Assembly: GCF_003063665.1 (NCBI RefSeq)
Contig: NZ_NESF01000004.1
Span: forward strand, 1 to 64,000
DNA: 64,000 bases
Direction: 5' to 3'
From: Limnohabitans sp. Hippo3
Lineage (GTDB): Bacteria; Pseudomonadota; Gammaproteobacteria; Burkholderiales; Burkholderiaceae_C
Part shown: positions 8,609 to 17,457 of the stretch, in pieces
How positions within the stretch are numbered: the first letter of the stretch is position 1
Layout: every line of letters begins with the position of its first letter
The notes under the pieces: model-generated
Seen by the model: only the letters and a program-made list of their open reading frames with translations
The model's database searches: none
What the model was told of the DNA's origin: nothing
Made by a program: the position numbers and the translations under genes

Positions 8609-9523
8609 TCACCCAGCCCCATGCGCCTTCATCGCCTTGCCCACTTCCAGCGCTCCCTGCTCTGAGCCCGAGCGTGGCACCAGCTCGCCTTGACGGTCGG
8701 TGACTTGCGCCATGGCTGCAGCCAGGCGCTCGGCGGTGTCCGGGCCTGTGCCCAGGTGCACGCCCCGGGTCAGGGTGATGTGTGCCACCTCGAAGCTGCC
8801 GGCACCTGCGCAGATGATGGTGCGGTTGGGCGCGTCCTCGCTGGCCATGACCAGCATGGCGGGCACCACGGCGCTGGGGTCCAGCGCTTGCAGCACGGCC
8901 TCGGGCATCAGGCCTTCGGTCATGCGGGTGGCGGCGGTGGGGGCCAGACAGTTCACGCGGATGTGGTGTTTCTCGCCCTCGATCGACAGGGTTTGCATCA
9001 AGCCCGCCAGCGCCATCTTGGCAGCACCGTAGTTGGCCTGGCCGAAGTTGCCGTACAGGCCGCTCGACGAGGTGGTCATGACGATGCGCCCGTAGTTTTG
9101 CGCCTGCATGAGGGGCCACACCGCCTTGGTGCAGTGCACCGCACCCATGACGTGCACGTCCATCACCAGCTTGAAGTCGGCCAGCTCCATCTTGGCAAAA
9201 CTCTTGTCGCGCAAAATGCCCGCGTTGTTGACCAGAATGTCCACCCGGCCCCAAGCGTCCACCGCCTGCTGGACCATGGCTTTGACGGCCTCAAAGTCGG
9301 TGACCGATGCGCCGTTGGCCATCGCCTCGCCACCTGCCGCACGGATTTCGTCGACCACGGCCTGCGCGGCCGACACCGAGCCGCCCACGCCGTGCACATC
9401 GCCGCCCAGGTCATTGACCAGCACTTTGGCCCCGCGTGCAGCCAACGCCAGCGCGTGTTGCTTGCCCAAACCGCCCCCTGCGCCCGTGACGATGGCGACG
9501 CGGCCTTTGAAATCGATGCTCAT
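8609..9523 (-). CDS. SDR family oxidoreductase, hydroxyacyl-CoA dehydrogenase-like
   Basis: The 304-residue short-chain dehydrogenase has the cofactor motif TGAGGGLGKQHA near residue 14, NNAGILRD, and the catalytic Ser with YGAAK (Tyr-x-x-x-Lys). The early VNDLGGDVHGVG segment and the C-terminal extension are typical of the SDR domain of peroxisomal multifunctional enzyme 2 (HSD17B4). A 3-hydroxyacyl-CoA dehydrogenase role in beta-oxidation is therefore plausible. It stands alone on its strand; substrate is inference. Confidence 0.9.
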   Translation of the reverse strand: MSIDFKGRVAIVTGAGGGLGKQHALALAARGAKVLVNDLGGDVHGVGGSVSAAQAVVDEIRAAGGEAMANGASVTDFEAVKAMVQQAVDAWGRVDILVNNAGILRDKSFAKMELADFKLVMDVHVMGAVHCTKAVWPLMQAQNYGRIVMTTSSSGLYGNFGQANYGAAKMALAGLMQTLSIEGEKHHIRVNCLAPTAATRMTEGLMPEAVLQALDPSAVVPAMLVMASEDAPNRTIICAGAGSFEVAHITLTRGVHLGTGPDTAERLAAAMAQVTDRQGELVPRSGSEQGALEVGKAMKAHGAG

Positions 9524-9663
9524 GTGGTCTTCCTTGATTGAATGCGTGTGAATGGGTGACAGGGCACGACGACACCATCTGATAATCTGGCCGCTGTCTG
9601 AAAACTCGCCCGACTTTAAAACAAGCAGCCCCGAGGCTGTGTTGCACGATTGACACCTGCGCC

Positions 9664-10542
9664 ATGGAACTGAACCACGACATCATCACCACCCCGCCGC
9701 TGGACTCCGCATCGGTGGTCTTGCTGCGCGACAGTGCGCAGGGCCTCCAAGTGCTGCTGCTCAGGCGGCACCAGGCCTCCAACGTGCTCGGCGGTGCCCA
9801 TGTGTTTCCAGGTGGCAAACTGGACCTGGCCGACCAAAGCCCGGCCTTGCTGACCAAACTCAGCCAAGACCCGTCCACCTTGCACCAGCGGCTGGCCGAG
9901 CCCGAACTGAGCACAGAGCGTGCAGCGGGCCTGTTTGTAGCGGCCATTCGCGAGGCCTTTGAGGAGTGCCGCATCCTGCTGGGACAGACCGGCACGGACT
10001 TGCAAGATCTGTCCGCGCTGCAAAGCGCTTTGGCCAGTGGCCAAAGCTGGTCAGAGGCGTTTCAAAGCCTGTCGCTGCGCCTGCGCACCGACGCGCTGGT
10101 GCCCTGGACGCGCTGGATCACGCCGCGGCAGGCCTCGGTGACCCACAAACGCTTTGACACCCGTTTTTTCATGGCCCGCGTGCCCGAAGGCCAAACCGCC
10201 GAACACGACAACTTTGAGGCGACCGAAACCCTGTGGATCACCCCGCGCGAGGCACTGATCCGGTATTGGGACCGCCAAATTGAGTTGGCCCCGCCGCAGA
10301 TCATGGGTCTGGTGCAGTTGGCCAGGCACACGGACACCCACAGTGCGCTGGCCGAAGCCCAGAGCCGCCAGCCGCCCGTGGTGGAACCCGAACCTTTTGA
10401 ACAAGACGGTATCCGGACCATTTGTTACCCCGGTGACCCCCGGCACTCGGTGCAGCAGTCGGCGTTTCCTGGCCCGACCCGCCTGATGTTCAAAAACAAA
10501 CGCTTTGAGCCAGAGACGGGTTTGGCGGGTTTGCTTGATTAG
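9664..10542 (+). CDS. Nudix hydrolase, NUDT19-like
   Basis: The 292-residue protein starts with a Nudix-type strand (SVVLLRDSAQGLQVLLLRRH), then GGAHVFPGGKLD. After an insertion of about 40 residues comes AAIREAFEECRILLG, which supplies the REAxEE core of the Nudix box. The split, widened Nudix box is characteristic of the NUDT19/RP2p group, reported to act on CoA esters. A CoA or acyl-CoA diphosphatase role fits the lipid-catabolism genes nearby but is unproven. The start ATG follows a TTGACACC-containing stretch at 9650-9657 and has no strong ribosome site. Confidence 0.85.
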   Translation: MELNHDIITTPPLDSASVVLLRDSAQGLQVLLLRRHQASNVLGGAHVFPGGKLDLADQSPALLTKLSQDPSTLHQRLAEPELSTERAAGLFVAAIREAFEECRILLGQTGTDLQDLSALQSALASGQSWSEAFQSLSLRLRTDALVPWTRWITPRQASVTHKRFDTRFFMARVPEGQTAEHDNFEATETLWITPREALIRYWDRQIELAPPQIMGLVQLARHTDTHSALAEAQSRQPPVVEPEPFEQDGIRTICYPGDPRHSVQQSAFPGPTRLMFKNKRFEPETGLAGLLD

Positions 10543-10591
10543 AATCAGGTCTATTACAATTTGTAACCTTTATGGATACGCCCCTGCCTGT

Positions 10592-10957
10592 ATGAGCCAA
10601 GCTGCTGCCCCTGTTTATCTGTCCGTCGAACGGGCCATGGAATTCATTGGCGACGCCAACGGGGTTTTGTCACTTCTGAACACCTTGCACCAAACCCTGG
10701 GCGAAGACCTGCCCAAAATTCAGGCCATGCTGGACAAAGACGATATGCACGGCGTCAACCGCCTGTTGCACCAGCTCAAAGGCTTCACCCCGGTGTTTTG
10801 CGTGGACAGCCTGGTGGAGCTGGTGGTCAGCGTTGAAAACCTGAGCAAGCATGGCGACTCAAACGACATCCGCGCCGCTTACAGCCGCCTGGCCCCTCAA
10901 CTGGAGCAGTTACGCAGCGAAGTGGCCACTCACCTGAGTCTGCACCCTCAGGCCTGA
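10592..10957 (+). CDS. Hpt (histidine phosphotransfer) domain protein
   Basis: A 121-residue, all-helical single-domain protein with the phosphotransfer motif HQLKGFTPVF, whose His (near residue 60) is the expected phosphorylation site. Upstream ATG 10573 runs into a stop after seven codons, so 10592 is the start. No histidine kinase or response regulator lies nearby, so it is an orphan phosphorelay intermediate with unknown partners. Its last ten bases overlap the end of dusC on the opposite strand. Confidence 0.8.
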   Translation: MSQAAAPVYLSVERAMEFIGDANGVLSLLNTLHQTLGEDLPKIQAMLDKDDMHGVNRLLHQLKGFTPVFCVDSLVELVVSVENLSKHGDSNDIRAAYSRLAPQLEQLRSEVATHLSLHPQA

Positions 10958-11925
10958 GCGGCCAGCCACTGGTCGATCTTGACCGGATCGTGCAACAAAC
11001 GCAGCTGATCAAAAGCTTCCTGGGCCTCCGGGTACACCCGGCGCAAATAATTGAGCCATTGCTTGAGCCGTCCGGCCCGGTGGCGCGGCGCCACCCGGAG
11101 GGCAATGCCCTGCCAGAACAGCCGCATCAAACCCACAATCTGCACCCACGTCACGGCACTTGATGCTGCGCCGCTGGCCATGGCGTCGTGCTGTGCAATC
11201 GACAAAGCCAGACCCGGATCGGCCACCATGCCGCGCCCGATCATCAGACGTTCACACCCGGTCACCTCTCGGCAACGCAAGGCATCCGCCAAAGTCCAGA
11301 TTTCGCCATTGGCCACCAAAGGCACGCGCACGTGCTGGCGCAAATCGGCAATGCGTTCCCAATACGCAGGCGGGCGGTAACCATGGGCCTTGGTGCGGGC
11401 ATGCACCACCAAATCGCTGGCCCCTGCGGCTTCGATGGCCAAAGCACACTCTTCTGCGCGGCTGTCGTCGTTGTAACCTAGCCGCATCTTGGCCGAGACC
11501 GGGATGTGCGCAGGCACCGCCCGGCGTACCGCCGCCACGATCTGGCCCACCAGCTCGGGCTCGTCCAGCAGCACAGCACCACCGCGGTGCTGGTTCACGG
11601 TTTTGGCTGGGCAACCAAAGTTCAAATCAATGCCCGCGGGCGCCAGCTCGGCCAAAGCCGCGGCATTGGCCGCCAAATAATCGGGGTCAGACCCCAATAA
11701 CTGCACCCGCACAGGCACGCCCGCCACGGTGCGGCTGCCATTGAGCAGTTCTGGCGCGACCCGAATGAAAGCGCGGCGCGGCAGCACCGTGTTGGTGACA
11801 CGGATAAATTCGGACACGCACAAATCCACCCCGCCCACCCGCGTGAGCATGTCGCGCAGGGTGTGGTCCAGCAGCCCCTCCATGGGAGCCAGCAGGATGC
11901 GCGCCCCAGAAGGTGTCAGGGGCAT
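10948..11925 (-). CDS. dusC: tRNA-dihydrouridine(16) synthase
   Basis: The 325-residue FMN enzyme closely follows E. coli DusC: LLAPMEGLLDHTLRD at the N-terminus, DLCVSEFIRV, the catalytic cysteine in DLNFGCPAKTVNQ, the SAKMRLGYND block, HARTKAHGYRP, and VANGEIW with GRGMVADP. The C-terminal RLKQWLNYLRRVYPEA segment is the Dus helical domain. It reduces U16 in tRNA D-loops. Its ATG overlaps the stop of the upstream GNAT gene by one base (TGATG), so the two are coupled. Confidence 0.95.
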   Translation of the reverse strand: MPLTPSGARILLAPMEGLLDHTLRDMLTRVGGVDLCVSEFIRVTNTVLPRRAFIRVAPELLNGSRTVAGVPVRVQLLGSDPDYLAANAAALAELAPAGIDLNFGCPAKTVNQHRGGAVLLDEPELVGQIVAAVRRAVPAHIPVSAKMRLGYNDDSRAEECALAIEAAGASDLVVHARTKAHGYRPPAYWERIADLRQHVRVPLVANGEIWTLADALRCREVTGCERLMIGRGMVADPGLALSIAQHDAMASGAASSAVTWVQIVGLMRLFWQGIALRVAPRHRAGRLKQWLNYLRRVYPEAQEAFDQLRLLHDPVKIDQWLAAQA

Positions 11926-12443
11926 CAGCCCAGCTTGCGCTTGAGGCGCACTTCTTCGACCTTCACGCCGCCCAGCGGCACGGTGCGGGCGGTGTTCATC
12001 TCGCGTTTGAAGCCCGCCAACTCATGAAAGCGCAGGGTGCGCTCGTGCAGCAGCGGCAACCAGACCGTCACATCGGTGCAGTCTTCGTCTTGCAGGCCTT
12101 CACGGGCCGCGTCCCACAAGGCCAGGCCAATGCCTTGGCCAATGCGGTCGGGCGCGGCGTAGATGGCCCAGATCTCGCCCGTGGTGTTTTTGCTCTTGGG
12201 GTCGCGCGAGCGGTCAAAGCCCACAAAACCCACGATCTCGCGGCCATCGACCGCCACCATGACTTGCGGCTCACCGTACTCGATCGCCTCTTTCCAGAAC
12301 GACACGCGTTTGGGCATGGGCGTGGCGCCCCAATGGGCATCGGGCACTTGGCCTGCGTAGGCGGCGCGGCAGGCGCCCACATGCAATGCGGCCACGGCGG
12401 GGGCGTCTTGTAGGGTGGCGAATCGGACTTGGATATCGGACAT
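11925..12443 (-). CDS. GNAT family N-acetyltransferase
   Basis: The 172-residue protein has the GNAT fold with an acetyl-CoA loop near DRIGQGIGLALWDAA (variant of the Q/RxxGxG/A motif) and a C-terminal HELAGFKRE strand. The ATG at 12443 (MSDIQVRFATLQDA) gives the normal family start; an in-frame ATG 39 codons upstream is unlikely. The acceptor is unknown. It precedes dusC with a one-base overlap and is divergent from the cytochrome pair. Confidence 0.88.
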   Translation of the reverse strand: MSDIQVRFATLQDAPAVAALHVGACRAAYAGQVPDAHWGATPMPKRVSFWKEAIEYGEPQVMVAVDGREIVGFVGFDRSRDPKSKNTTGEIWAIYAAPDRIGQGIGLALWDAAREGLQDEDCTDVTVWLPLLHERTLRFHELAGFKREMNTARTVPLGGVKVEEVRLKRKLG

Positions 12444-12536
12444 GGCTTGGTCAGAAAAAGAAAAAACAACGCACTGGGGCCACGGGGCTTTCGGCGCAAA
12501 ACCCGACATTGTCGCCGCTTCGGTTATCTTCAGCGG

Positions 12537-13391
12537 ATGAGGACGTATTTGAACCGCCAAAATTTCGCCATTCCCCGGGCCGCAGCCGATTTGTCAGGCC
12601 CCAGCCACACCCGTTTACAAGCCGCCAAAGCCTGGTTTTTCAAAGGCTTGTGGTGTGCCACAGGACTCATCGCGGTCGGCCTGGCCAGCGCCAAAACCCC
12701 TGCACGCTTTGCCGACGACATGGCCGAACGCACCCGCGCCTGCACCGCTTGCCACGGCGAGCAAGGCCGCGCAGGCCCCGATGGTTATTACCCCCGCCTG
12801 GCGGGCAAACCGGCCGGTTACCTGCACAACCAGCTGCGCAATTTCGCGCAAGGCCGCCGCCATTACGAACTGATGGCCCGCATGGTCGACCCTTTGACCG
12901 ATGCCTACCTGGGCGAGATGGCGCAATATTTTTCGGAACTGAAATTGCCCTACCCCGCCCCCACGGCCAACAACACCATCACGCCCGAGCGCCTGGCCAA
13001 AGGCCAGCAACTGGTGACGCAAGGTGACGCCACACGCGGCCTGCCCGCTTGCACCCAATGTCACGGCGTGCGCCTGACCGGGGTGCAACCCAACGTGCCA
13101 GGGCTGCTGGGCTTGCCGCTAGACTACCTGAACGCGCAGCTGGGTGCCTGGCAAACCAAACAGCGCCGTGCCCACGCGCCCGACTGCATGGCCGAGATCG
13201 TCCAACGCATGCCCTCTGAGGACCTGATCGCCGTCTCCAGCTGGCTGGCCCGCCAGCCGCTGCCTGTCGAGACACGACCGGCCGAACGCCCACCTGCCGG
13301 ACCCGCCTTGCCTGAAGCCCTGCGTTGCGGCAGTGCGCCTGAACTCTCGGCCACACGCTCAGCCCCAGCCCAGTCAAGGGGCCGACCATGA
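12537..13391 (+). CDS. Di-haem cytochrome c, c4-like
   Basis: The 284-residue product has two CxxCH haem sites, CTACH and CTQCH, in two homologous halves (YYPRLAGKPAGYLHNQL and GVQPNVPGLLGLPLDYLNAQL), the arrangement of cytochrome c4. A hydrophobic stretch before the first haem (GLWCATGLIAVGLASA) should direct export. The N-terminal part before it is unusually long, so the true start may lie further in. It should carry electrons in the periplasm, probably to a terminal oxidase. Its stop overlaps the next cytochrome gene (ATGA), so the pair is a unit. Confidence 0.88.
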   Translation: MRTYLNRQNFAIPRAAADLSGPSHTRLQAAKAWFFKGLWCATGLIAVGLASAKTPARFADDMAERTRACTACHGEQGRAGPDGYYPRLAGKPAGYLHNQLRNFAQGRRHYELMARMVDPLTDAYLGEMAQYFSELKLPYPAPTANNTITPERLAKGQQLVTQGDATRGLPACTQCHGVRLTGVQPNVPGLLGLPLDYLNAQLGAWQTKQRRAHAPDCMAEIVQRMPSEDLIAVSSWLARQPLPVETRPAERPPAGPALPEALRCGSAPELSATRSAPAQSRGRP

Positions 13392-14719
13392 CCAACGCTT
13401 TGCTCAAAATGCACCCGGTCAAACGCCTGGGCTGGGTCACGCTGACCAGCCTGCTGGTGCTGGCTCTGGGTGTGGTGTGGGACAACTGGGGCGACCTGCT
13501 GGGGCCAAAATACCCAAACACAGCCCTCACAGCCCCAGCCACCGAAGCCCAAATCGAACAAGGCCGCTATCTGGCCCTGGCGGGCAACTGCATGGCCTGC
13601 CACACGACCCGGGGCGGCACACCTTTTGCGGGTGGACGCCGCATCGACACCCCCTTTGGCGGCGTTTACAGCAGCAACCTCACGCCAGACCCCGAGACGG
13701 GCCTGGGCCGATGGACAGCCCAAGACTTCTGGCAAGCCATGCACCGGGGTCGCTCCAAAGATGGGCGCTTGCTGGCCCCGGCTTTCCCCTACAACCACAC
13801 CAGCGTCATCACGCGCCAGGACAGCGATGCGATCTTTGCCTGGCTGCGCACCCTGCCCCCGGTGGTGCAGGCCCAGCCGGCCCACAACCTGGTTTGGCCC
13901 GTGGGCACGCAGCCCGCGCTGGCTGTTTGGCGCAGCCTGTTTTTTGAGCCCAGCCCCTTCCAGGTCAACAAAGCACAAACCGCCGAATGGAACCGGGGCG
14001 CTTACCTGGTGCAAGGCCTGGGCCACTGCGCCGCCTGCCACAGCCCGCGCAATGCGCTGGGGGCCAGCGGCGCGGTGAACGATTTGTCAGGTGGCCTCAT
14101 GCCCGTGGTGAACTGGTACGCGCCTGACCTGACGCGCGACACCGAAAGCGGCATGGCCAGCACACCCCTGGCGGAGATCGTGCGGCTGCTGCGCACAGGC
14201 GCGTCCAACACCGCCCAAACCAGCGGCCCCATGGGCGAAGTGGTACAGCACAGCCTGCAGCACCTGAACGAGACCGACTTGCAGGCCATGGCCGTGTACC
14301 TACAGTCCCGTGCCCAAAGCACGGCTCAGCCCACTGCAAAGGCCCCACCCGCCCGCATCAGCCTGCAAGTGGCGACGCAGGGCGCCAAGGTCTACGAAAA
14401 CCAATGCCTGCAATGCCACGGCGAGCAGGGCGAGGGCGTCAAAACCGCATCGGGCGAGGTGGCCTACCCCGCCCTGGCGGGCAACCGAGCCGTGCTGCTG
14501 AACGACCCCACCAACCTGGTGCAGCTGGTGCTGTACGGTGGCTACGGCCCCGCCACCCAAGGCCACCCCCGCCCCTTTGGCATGCCGCCTGCGGTGCTGG
14601 AGCTCGACGACCGCGACATCGCGACCGTGCTGACCCATCTGCGCACCCGCTGGGGCAACCAGGCCAGCGAAGTCACGCCCCTGCAGGTCAACCGGATCCG
14701 GGCAGCGCAAGGCGGTTGA
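13388..14719 (+). CDS. Tri-haem cytochrome c, membrane-anchored dehydrogenase subunit type
   Basis: The 443-residue protein has one N-terminal membrane helix (VTLTSLLVLALGVVW) and three CxxCH haem motifs: CMACH, CAACH and CLQCH. This is the architecture of the cytochrome subunit of alcohol/aldehyde dehydrogenases (AdhB, AldF-like). Such subunits accept electrons from a dehydrogenase and pass them to quinone or another cytochrome. No dehydrogenase gene adjoins it; only the c4-like partner overlaps upstream by four bases. A candidate partner, an iorAB-type enzyme, lies at 57.1-59.9 kb. The specific role is unknown. Confidence 0.9.
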   Translation: MTNALLKMHPVKRLGWVTLTSLLVLALGVVWDNWGDLLGPKYPNTALTAPATEAQIEQGRYLALAGNCMACHTTRGGTPFAGGRRIDTPFGGVYSSNLTPDPETGLGRWTAQDFWQAMHRGRSKDGRLLAPAFPYNHTSVITRQDSDAIFAWLRTLPPVVQAQPAHNLVWPVGTQPALAVWRSLFFEPSPFQVNKAQTAEWNRGAYLVQGLGHCAACHSPRNALGASGAVNDLSGGLMPVVNWYAPDLTRDTESGMASTPLAEIVRLLRTGASNTAQTSGPMGEVVQHSLQHLNETDLQAMAVYLQSRAQSTAQPTAKAPPARISLQVATQGAKVYENQCLQCHGEQGEGVKTASGEVAYPALAGNRAVLLNDPTNLVQLVLYGGYGPATQGHPRPFGMPPAVLELDDRDIATVLTHLRTRWGNQASEVTPLQVNRIRAAQGG

Positions 14720-14776
14720 GCCCAGACCCACTCCTTGTCAACTGCGGCACCGCCTGATCGGCCCAAAGTCTCTAAC

Positions 14777-15541
14777 ATGGCCCCTATGACCTCACACCTC
14801 TATATCCTCACAGGCGCTTCACGCGGCATGGGCCTGGCCATGGCCGAACAACTGCTGCAGCGCGGCAACGCCCTGCTGTGCATCTCGCGCCACGCCAACC
14901 CCGATCTGGCTGCCGCCGCCCAAAAGGCGGATGTGCCGCTCACGCAATGGACCCACGACCTGGCCGATGGCCAGGGCGCCAGCGAACGCCTGCGCGAATG
15001 GCTGCGAAACCAGAACCCGGCGGATTTCGCCAGCGCGAGCCTGATCAACAACGCGGGCGTCATCCCGCCCATCGCACCGCTGCGCCAGTCCCAGCCCGCA
15101 GACCTGGCCTTGGCCCTGCGCGTTGGCCTGGAAGCCCCCATGGCGCTGAGTGCAGCGTTTTTAGGGGCGACGCAGGATTGGCCCGTTCCCCGCAAAGTGC
15201 TCAACATTTCATCGGGCCTGGGCCGTTACCCAATGGCTTCGCAAGCGGGTTACTGCGCCGCCAAAGCGGGCATGGACCATTTCACCCGCTGCCTGGCGCT
15301 GGACGAAGCCTTGCACCCCAACGGTGCCAAAGTCTGCTCGCTCGCCCCCGGCGTGATCGACACCGACATGCAGGTGCAGCTGCGCGGTGCGGCGGGCGAG
15401 GCTTTTCCGGACCAGTCGAAGTTTTTGCAGCTCAAAGCCCAAGGCCAGCTCAGCTCGCCCGCACAGGCCGCCGAGCAGGTGCTGCGCTTTTTGGCCCGGC
15501 CCGACTTCGGGCGCGAACCCGTGGCCGATGTGCGGGGCTGA
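14777..15541 (+). CDS. SDR family oxidoreductase
   Basis: The 254-residue protein has the SDR cofactor motif LTGASRGMGLAMAE, the NNAGV block, the catalytic Ser in LNISSGLGRYP and the Tyr-x-x-x-Lys in YCAAKAGMD, then LAPGVIDTDMQ. It resembles sepiapterin reductase/benzil reductase-type SDRs, but the substrate cannot be stated. ATG 14777 and ATG 14786 are both possible starts and neither has a clear ribosome site. It follows the cytochrome pair by 57 bases and precedes bktB by 117. Confidence 0.87.
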   Translation: MAPMTSHLYILTGASRGMGLAMAEQLLQRGNALLCISRHANPDLAAAAQKADVPLTQWTHDLADGQGASERLREWLRNQNPADFASASLINNAGVIPPIAPLRQSQPADLALALRVGLEAPMALSAAFLGATQDWPVPRKVLNISSGLGRYPMASQAGYCAAKAGMDHFTRCLALDEALHPNGAKVCSLAPGVIDTDMQVQLRGAAGEAFPDQSKFLQLKAQGQLSSPAQAAEQVLRFLARPDFGREPVADVRG

Positions 15542-15658
15542 AAAGCCTGAGCGAGTCCAAACACCCCCTTGTCAGGCCGCTGTAGCCATTGCGCCGGACA
15601 CTGGTCGGCGTTGTACCCCATCCCCATTTGTCAATTTTTTTAAATCTGGAGACCTCCC

Positions 15659-16843
15659 ATGAGCCGTGAAGTTGTTGTTGTCAGCGGTGTGCGCACCGCC
15701 ATTGGTACCTATGGCGGCAGCCTCAAAGACATCCCCCCCACCGAGCTGGCCGCGCAAGTCGTGCGCGAAGCCCTGTCCCGCGCGGGCACCGAGGGCAAGG
15801 ACGTGGGCCATGTGGTGTTCGGCCACGTGGTCAACACCGAGCCCAAAGACATGTATTTGTCGCGCGTAGCGGCCATCAACGGCGGCTGCGCCGAAGGTAC
15901 CCCCGCCTTCAACGTCAACCGCCTGTGCGGCTCGGGCCTGCAGGCCATCGTCAGCGCCAGCCAGTCCATCCTGCTGGGTGACTGCGACATCGCCATTAGC
16001 GGCGGCGCGGAAAACATGAGCCGTGCCCCCTACGCCAGCCTGGTGTCGCGCTGGGGTGCCCGCATGGGCGATGTGAAGATGGTCGACATGATGGTCGGCG
16101 CCTTGCACGACCCCTTCCACAACATCCACATGGGCGTGACCGCCGAAAACGTGGCCGCCAAATACGGCATCACCCGTGAAATGCAGGACGCCCTGGCCCT
16201 GGAAAGCCACAACCGCGCCGAACGTGCCACAGCTGAAGGCCGCTTCAAGGACCAGATCCTGCCCGTCATGCTCAAGAGCAAAAAAGGCGATGTGGCCTTC
16301 GCCACCGACGAGCACTTCCGTCCCGGCTGCAAGCTCGAAGACATGGCCAAGCTCAAGCCCGTGTTCGTGAAAGAAAACGGCACCGTGACCGCGGGCAACG
16401 CCTCGGGCATCAACGATGCTGCAGCGGCTGTGGTGCTGATGGAAGCCGGTGCCGCTAAGGCCCGGGGTGCCAAGCCCCTGGCCCGCCTGGTGGGCTACGC
16501 CCACACGGGCCTGGACCCCAAGATCATGGGTGTGGGCCCGATCAGCGCCACACAAGCCGTGCTCAAGAAAACCGGCCTGAGCGTGAACGACCTGGACGTG
16601 ATCGAAGCCAACGAAGCCTTTGCCGCCCAAGCCTGCGCCGTAACGCGCGAGCTGAGCCTGGACCCGGCGAAGGTCAACCCCAACGGCTCGGGCATTTCAC
16701 TGGGTCACCCCATTGGCGCGACCGGTGCGCTGATCACCGTCAAAGCCCTTTATGAGCTGCAGCGCATCCAAGGCCGCTATGCGCTGGTCACCATGTGCAT
16801 CGGCGGCGGTCAGGGCATCGCGGCGATTTTTGAGCGCATGTGA
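15659..16843 (+). CDS. bktB: Beta-ketothiolase BktB
   Basis: The 394-residue thiolase begins MSREVVVVSGVRTAIG and has the nucleophilic Cys in VNRLCGSGLQAIVS, the family block NPNGSGISLGHPIGATG (catalytic His) and the second catalytic Cys in TMCIGGGQGIA. As I remember it, the sequence is very close to BktB of Cupriavidus necator, including WGARMGD and GALHDPFH. It condenses or cleaves acetyl-CoA with acyl-CoAs in beta-oxidation and polyhydroxyalkanoate metabolism. A GGAG ribosome site precedes the ATG. A cluster of palindromic repeats follows. Confidence 0.95.
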   Translation: MSREVVVVSGVRTAIGTYGGSLKDIPPTELAAQVVREALSRAGTEGKDVGHVVFGHVVNTEPKDMYLSRVAAINGGCAEGTPAFNVNRLCGSGLQAIVSASQSILLGDCDIAISGGAENMSRAPYASLVSRWGARMGDVKMVDMMVGALHDPFHNIHMGVTAENVAAKYGITREMQDALALESHNRAERATAEGRFKDQILPVMLKSKKGDVAFATDEHFRPGCKLEDMAKLKPVFVKENGTVTAGNASGINDAAAAVVLMEAGAAKARGAKPLARLVGYAHTGLDPKIMGVGPISATQAVLKKTGLSVNDLDVIEANEAFAAQACAVTRELSLDPAKVNPNGSGISLGHPIGATGALITVKALYELQRIQGRYALVTMCIGGGQGIAAIFERM

Positions 16844-16853
16844 AGCCCTGGCC

Positions 16854-17077
16854 TTTGTCACACCCGACTTGATCGGGTGCCCATGCAACCATCTGTCACC
16901 CCGGACTTGATCCGGGGTTCATGCCTTCGACTGTCATGGATACCCGCCTTCGCGGGCATGACTGAGCAAGACGGGCACGACAGTACAAGATGGGCATGAA
17001 CAACCATTTGTCACACCCGACTTGATCGGGTGTCCATGCCTTCGGCTGTCATGGATACCCGCCTTCGCGGGTATGAC
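16854..17077. repeat. Cluster of REP-like palindromic repeats
   Basis: The spacer between bktB and ridA consists largely of two short palindromic units. Unit A (cores CACCCGACTTGATCGGGTG or CCCCGGACTTGATCCGGGG) occurs at 16854-16886, 16894-16925 and 17007-17040. Unit B (core ATACCCGCCTTCGCGGGTAT) occurs at 16932-16962 and 17047-17077. Each folds into a hairpin and is introduced by TGTCA. They resemble the REP/dispersed hairpins common in Comamonadaceae. They sit between convergent genes and may act as transcript ends. Confidence 0.85.
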
Positions 17078-17100
17078 CACCCTCTGTGCCCAAGACCCTC

Positions 17101-17457
17101 TTACGCCACCGCCGCAGTGACCACCACCTCGATCAAATAGGCCGGATTGGCCAGCGCTGCCTGCACCGTGGCGCGGGGTGGCGCACTGCCGGCCACCACC
17201 CAAGCGTCCCAGACTTCGTTCATGGCGGTGATGTCGGCGATGTCTTTGAGGTAAATCTGGGTGCGCAGGATGCGGGTTTTGTCACTGCCCACCTCGGCCA
17301 GGCGCACATCAATCTGCCGCAACACATCGGCGGTTTGGCTACGGATGTCGGTGGCTTCGCACTCGGGGACCATGCCCGCCAGGTACACCACACCATTGAA
17401 AACAGCCGCTTCGCTGTAACGGGCTGTCACGTGCAGCCTCTGAATATCTTGGCTCAT
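17101..17457 (-). CDS. RidA family protein (reactive intermediate deaminase)
   Basis: The 118-residue YjgF/YER057c/UK114 family protein keeps the conserved arginine in [10 protein letters not shown] and the C-terminal LIEVVVTA strand. RidA proteins hydrolyse reactive enamine/imine intermediates released by PLP enzymes. Sequence details such as [10 protein letters not shown] differ from the archetypal RidA, so it may belong to a Rid paralogue group. The start overlaps the plsY stop by four bases, so the two are co-translated. Confidence 0.88.
   Translation of the reverse strand: MSQDIQRLHVTARYSEAAVFNGVVYLAGMVPECEATDIRSQTADVLRQIDVRLAEVGSDKTRILRTQIYLKDIADITAMNEVWDAWVVAGSAPPRATVQAALANPAYLIEVVVTAAVA

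Noticed and set aside
16854-17077. CRISPR-like array
   Set aside because: The units are two different palindromes with irregular spacing and no unique equal-length spacers or cas genes.
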